DNA of 7,953 bases from Enterococcus_G camelliae (GTDB lineage: Bacteria > Bacillota > Bacilli > Lactobacillales > Enterococcaceae), in the NCBI RefSeq assembly GCF_042685105.1, contig NZ_JBHUMO010000031.1:1-7953 (forward strand), read 5' to 3'. Shown one piece after another: positions 4,989 to 7,953 of this stretch. Position 1 is the stretch's first letter; every line of letters begins with the position of its first letter. Made by a program: the position numbers and the translations under genes. The notes under the pieces are model-generated. The model did no database searches. It was not told the DNA's origin and was given only the letters and a program-made list of their open reading frames with translations.

Positions 4989-7819
4989 TTTGTTTGTCTC
5001 CTTTTGCTTGCTTGTCTCCTACTGTATGCTTTGCGAACTTCTTCTATTGCGACAATCGGTACTGGACAGAGAAGAAGAAAAAGCCATTCTTTGACGCCCA
5101 GTGGTGCTGTTTGAAAGACATCTTGAAAAAGTGGAACATAAGACAATAAACAAAACAATGCCATTTCAAATACGATACCGACGTTAATGACTTTGTTTTT
5201 AAACGGACCTACTGTGAAAACCGAAGAACGCTCCGTTCGACAATTCCAAACTGCCCCAATTTGTGTAAAGATTATCGCACCTAACGTCATCGTTGTTGCT
5301 TCGCGATAAGTGACGCCGACGCTCGGTAAATTTCCGATGGTCGCCCCCCGTTGTGCCATTGTGTAGAAATAGGCACCCATCGCTACAACAGACCCCATAA
5401 GTCCATACCAGAAGAACGCTTTAAAAATGATTCCTTTCGTCAACAAGGCATCCTTTTTGGTACGCGGTGGTCGCGTCATAATCCCTTCTTCCGGTTCTTC
5501 AACACCTAACCCCAGGGCTGGAATCATATCTGTTCCCAAATCGATAGCTAAAATTTGCATGACTGTCAAAGGCAAAGGAATCGCAGCACGGGAAAGTAGA
5601 AAAGCTGCAGAAGGAACTGCTTCTGACATATTACTATTAAAAATATACAACAAAAACTTTTGAATATTTTTGTAAACTGCTCGGCCTTCTTCAACAGCTC
5701 GCACAATCGAAGCAAAGTTATCATCTGTTAGGATCATGTCCGCTGACTCTTTTGCAACATCTGTTCCAGTAATCCCCATGGCTACACCAATGTCTGCTTT
5801 TTTCAAAGCTGGAGCATCATTCACGCCATCACCAGTTACTGCAACGACATTCCCTAAATCTTGCAATAATGAAACCACACGGTACTTTTGTTCAGGTGCG
5901 ACTCGCGCAAACACAACTTCATCGCCTAAAGCTGTTTTTAACTCTTCATCCGAAATATTGGCAAGTTCGAGACCCGTAATCACCCGAGGATTGGCGCCTT
6001 GAACAATACCAATTCGTTTGGCAATACTAACTGCTGTTAACCCGTAATCCCCCGTCACCATGATGATGCGAATATGAGCATCGTGACACTTTTGAACTGC
6101 GGCAGCGACTTCTTCTCTTGGTGGATCAGCCATGACCATTAATCCCATAAAAATCATGTCTTGCTCAATGAGTTCAGGTGTGTACTGACTAAAGCCCTTC
6201 GGTAAATTCGCTACCTGACCCAAATCACGGTAAGCCACCGCCAAAACGCGTAACCCTTGCTCTGCATAGTGATCATTGGCTTGCATAATCTTGGCCTGAT
6301 CCTCCGAAGTTATCGCACGAATTGTCCCCGCGACACAAATTTTGGTACACAAAGCCGCCATCTCTTTTGGCGCTCCCTTAGTAAAAGAAACCCTCGTGGC
6401 TTCAGCCAGTGGCATGGTCAAGTTGTGAATCGTCGTCATCCTTTTGCGTGACGAGTCGAAAGGCAATTCTCGCAAACGAGGATTTTCCTTAACCATTGCG
6501 GCCAAATCCAGACCCGCTTTTTGAGCGACAACATTTAAACACGCTTCAGTAGGATCTCCGAGGACCCGATAGCGAGGATTTTCATCATCTGGTGGCAACA
6601 CACGCGCATTACTACAAAGGCTCGCTGCTCGAAGTAACCATGCCAGCTCTGGATCCTGATCCCCCGTCGTTTGTTGTCCATTCACTGTAATCGTTCCTTG
6701 AGGGGCATATCCTAAACCGCCTACTTGGTACTCCTTACTTGCCGTCCAAGCGTAACAAACCGTCATTTCATTTTGCGTCAACGTTCCCGTTTTATCGGAG
6801 CAAATCACTGAAGTTGCCCCAAGTGTTTCAACCGAAGATAGCTTTTTGACCAATGCATGCTCTTTGGCCATTCGTTGCACAGCCATCGCTAATGACAATG
6901 TCACTGTAGGCAACAAGCCTTCTGGAATAAATGCCACAATCATCCCCAAAGCAAAAATAAAACCTTGTGCCACGGGTTGATGGACAAAGAAAATAGCCGC
7001 AAAGAAAAAGACCACACCAATCAAAATAGCAATAACAGAAATCTGCTTCGTCAACTTGTCCAGTTCCATTTGCAAAGGACTTTTTTCTTCACCAAGTGAC
7101 TGAGTTAAATCCGCAATTTTCCCGAACTCTGTTTGCATCCCAATTTGGCTAACAACCGCCCGTGCGGAACCGTTTGAAACCGTCGTTCCCGCAAAAATCA
7201 TATTTTTTAATTCAAAATTACCCATACCCTTTCCCGACTGCACTTCATCGTTTTTGCGAATGGGGTTGGACTCGCCCGTTAAGGCCGATTGATTGACTTG
7301 CAAATCCGTTGCTTGGATCACACGAGCATCGGCGGAAATCCGATCTCCCTCTTCAATTAAAAGCACATCACCTGGCACCAACTCTTCTGCTAAAATCTGT
7401 TCTTCTTTTCCTTCACGAATCACCCGTGCATAAGAAGGCAACATTTTTTTTAGCGCTTCTGTCGCTTTACTTGCCCGACTTTCTTGAAAATAACTAAACA
7501 AGCCATTAATAACATTGACCAGCCAAATGGCAATTCCCAATTGAGGTGTATCGGTAAAGAAAAAAGCGATTGCCCCACCAAACCAAAGCAAAATTGCCAT
7601 TAAGCTGGTGAAATTCTTCAAAAATTTCAGCCACTGTGACTCTTTTTTCTTTGGTTCAATGGTATTTGAACCATATTTTGCTTTTCGCTCCTTCACCTGA
7701 TTGCTTGTCAGGCCATCTAGCCCTGTATCCAATCGTTGGTAAAGTTCATTTGCTCCAAGACAGGACAGTTCCTTTAATGACCGTTCATCAGGAGCAGCTG
7801 CACGTTCTTCCTTCATCAT
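4985..7819 (-). CDS. P2-type cation-transporting ATPase, Na+,K+-ATPase (P2C)-like motifs
   Basis: A 944 aa membrane pump (943 if the second Met at 7816 is used) that couples ATP hydrolysis to cation transport. In order: cation-ATPase N-terminal domain (about 12-65); M1-M2 (about 67-112); actuator loop with TGES (181-184); M3-M4 (about 258-315) with PEGLL (299-303); phosphorylation site DKTGT at Asp342; nucleotide domain with KGAP (481-484); hinge TGD (589-591) and TGDGVNDAP (662-670); and M5-M10 (about 718-925). Likely cation ligands are Glu300, Asn730, Glu733, Asp760 and Asp764. The segments SNMSEAVP and IDLGTDMIPALGLGVEEPE resemble Na+,K+-/H+,K+-ATPases more than SERCA, which has NLVTDGLPA in M6. 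No heavy-metal domain or CPx motif is present. Exported Na+, Ca2+ or another cation all remain possible. It is the first gene of an operon with two RCK genes, the first overlapping its stop codon. The start has no clear Shine-Dalgarno; an in-frame stop shortly upstream excludes a longer protein. Confidence 0.92.
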   Translation of the reverse strand: MMKEERAAAPDERSLKELSCLGANELYQRLDTGLDGLTSNQVKERKAKYGSNTIEPKKKESQWLKFLKNFTSLMAILLWFGGAIAFFFTDTPQLGIAIWLVNVINGLFSYFQESRASKATEALKKMLPSYARVIREGKEEQILAEELVPGDVLLIEEGDRISADARVIQATDLQVNQSALTGESNPIRKNDEVQSGKGMGNFELKNMIFAGTTVSNGSARAVVSQIGMQTEFGKIADLTQSLGEEKSPLQMELDKLTKQISVIAILIGVVFFFAAIFFVHQPVAQGFIFALGMIVAFIPEGLLPTVTLSLAMAVQRMAKEHALVKKLSSVETLGATSVICSDKTGTLTQNEMTVCYAWTASKEYQVGGLGYAPQGTITVNGQQTTGDQDPELAWLLRAASLCSNARVLPPDDENPRYRVLGDPTEACLNVVAQKAGLDLAAMVKENPRLRELPFDSSRKRMTTIHNLTMPLAEATRVSFTKGAPKEMAALCTKICVAGTIRAITSEDQAKIMQANDHYAEQGLRVLAVAYRDLGQVANLPKGFSQYTPELIEQDMIFMGLMVMADPPREEVAAAVQKCHDAHIRIIMVTGDYGLTAVSIAKRIGIVQGANPRVITGLELANISDEELKTALGDEVVFARVAPEQKYRVVSLLQDLGNVVAVTGDGVNDAPALKKADIGVAMGITGTDVAKESADMILTDDNFASIVRAVEEGRAVYKNIQKFLLYIFNSNMSEAVPSAAFLLSRAAIPLPLTVMQILAIDLGTDMIPALGLGVEEPEEGIMTRPPRTKKDALLTKGIIFKAFFWYGLMGSVVAMGAYFYTMAQRGATIGNLPSVGVTYREATTMTLGAIIFTQIGAVWNCRTERSSVFTVGPFKNKVINVGIVFEMALFCLLSYVPLFQDVFQTAPLGVKEWLFLLLCPVPIVAIEEVRKAYSRRQASKRRQTK

Positions 7820-7953
7820 TGCGCCGTTGCCAAAAATCTATAAATATTTCTAACCAACTATAAAAGTTGTCAGATTTATGTTTATTTCCTGTTTCTACGT
7901 GTCCGATTTTGCCACTTGCTCGCTACTCTCGTTTGCTATAACATTCCACAGGC
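7820..7953 (-). promoter_or_regulatory. Leader region of the ATPase/RCK operon
   Basis: The operon promoter should lie here, but no standard -35/-10 pair with 16-18 base spacing is convincing. CTGACA (minus strand, near 7868-7873) resembles a -35, but the AT-rich -10 candidates after it are badly spaced. The heptamer TTTATAG occurs twice on the minus strand (7864-7858 and 7844-7838), exactly 20 bases apart. Only GGC/ACGGCG-type bases, not a purine-rich Shine-Dalgarno, precede the ATG. I see no c-di-AMP riboswitch or other large RNA fold, though the window ends before a long leader could be excluded. Confidence 0.3.

Noticed and set aside
3689..7863. Plus-strand ORFs opposite the ATPase/RCK operon
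   Set aside because: All are antisense shadows of long, motif-rich coding genes; none has independent support.
7895..7951. Open minus-strand stretch of 18 codons entering from the window edge
   Set aside because: It could be the tail of an upstream gene, but it is too short to distinguish from chance and has no recognisable motif.
7820..7953. c-di-AMP (ydaO-type) riboswitch before the cation pump operon
   Set aside because: Only 134 bases are available, and they show no matching conserved core or stable fold.

Overview
The window looks like chromosomal DNA of a low-GC Gram-positive bacterium in the Lactobacillales, most likely Enterococcus or a close relative. The reasons are AT-rich spacers, strong AGGAGG-type ribosome binding sites, short stem-plus-T-run terminators, and the protein families present: a water-forming-type NADH oxidase, a YxeA-family small protein and a GH36 alpha-galactosidase. 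This assignment comes from recalled family resemblance, not from a search.

Layout, left to right. (1) Positions 38-1249, minus strand: the 5' part of a GH36 alpha-galactosidase gene. It breaks off just inside the catalytic barrel and runs into sequence that is not GH36 in any frame. (2) Positions 1492-2865, minus: an intact FAD/NADH oxidase (nox) ending in a near-ideal intrinsic terminator. (3) Positions 2866-3273: a divergent intergenic region holding a good nox promoter, a cre-like site inside that promoter, Rex-like inverted repeats, a Fur/PerR-like palindrome, and a bulged inverted repeat in front of the next gene. (4) Positions 3274-3633, plus: a small membrane-anchored or secreted YxeA-family protein. 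(5) A shared bidirectional terminator. (6) Positions 3677-7819, minus: a three-gene operon read from right to left. It encodes a 943-944 aa P2-type cation ATPase, then two RCK (TrkA-like) proteins of exactly equal length, 215 aa each. The first RCK start codon overlaps the ATPase stop codon (ATGA), and 16 bp separate the two RCK genes.

The operon is the most interesting part. RCK proteins normally gate Trk/Ktr potassium channels or K+ efflux systems, but no channel subunit is encoded here. Their apparent partner is a P-type ATPase whose membrane motifs (PEGLL in M4, SN-x-x-E in M5, IDLGTDMIPA in M6) resemble the Na+,K+-ATPase (P2C) branch more than the SERCA branch. The two RCK proteins are also asymmetric: the second keeps the acidic residues expected for NAD(H) contact, and the first has lost both. 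I infer a pump controlled by a nucleotide-sensing RCK pair. The sequence shows the gene arrangement and motifs, but not the physical coupling or the ion transported.

No tRNA, rRNA, CRISPR array, complete insertion sequence or phage gene was found.
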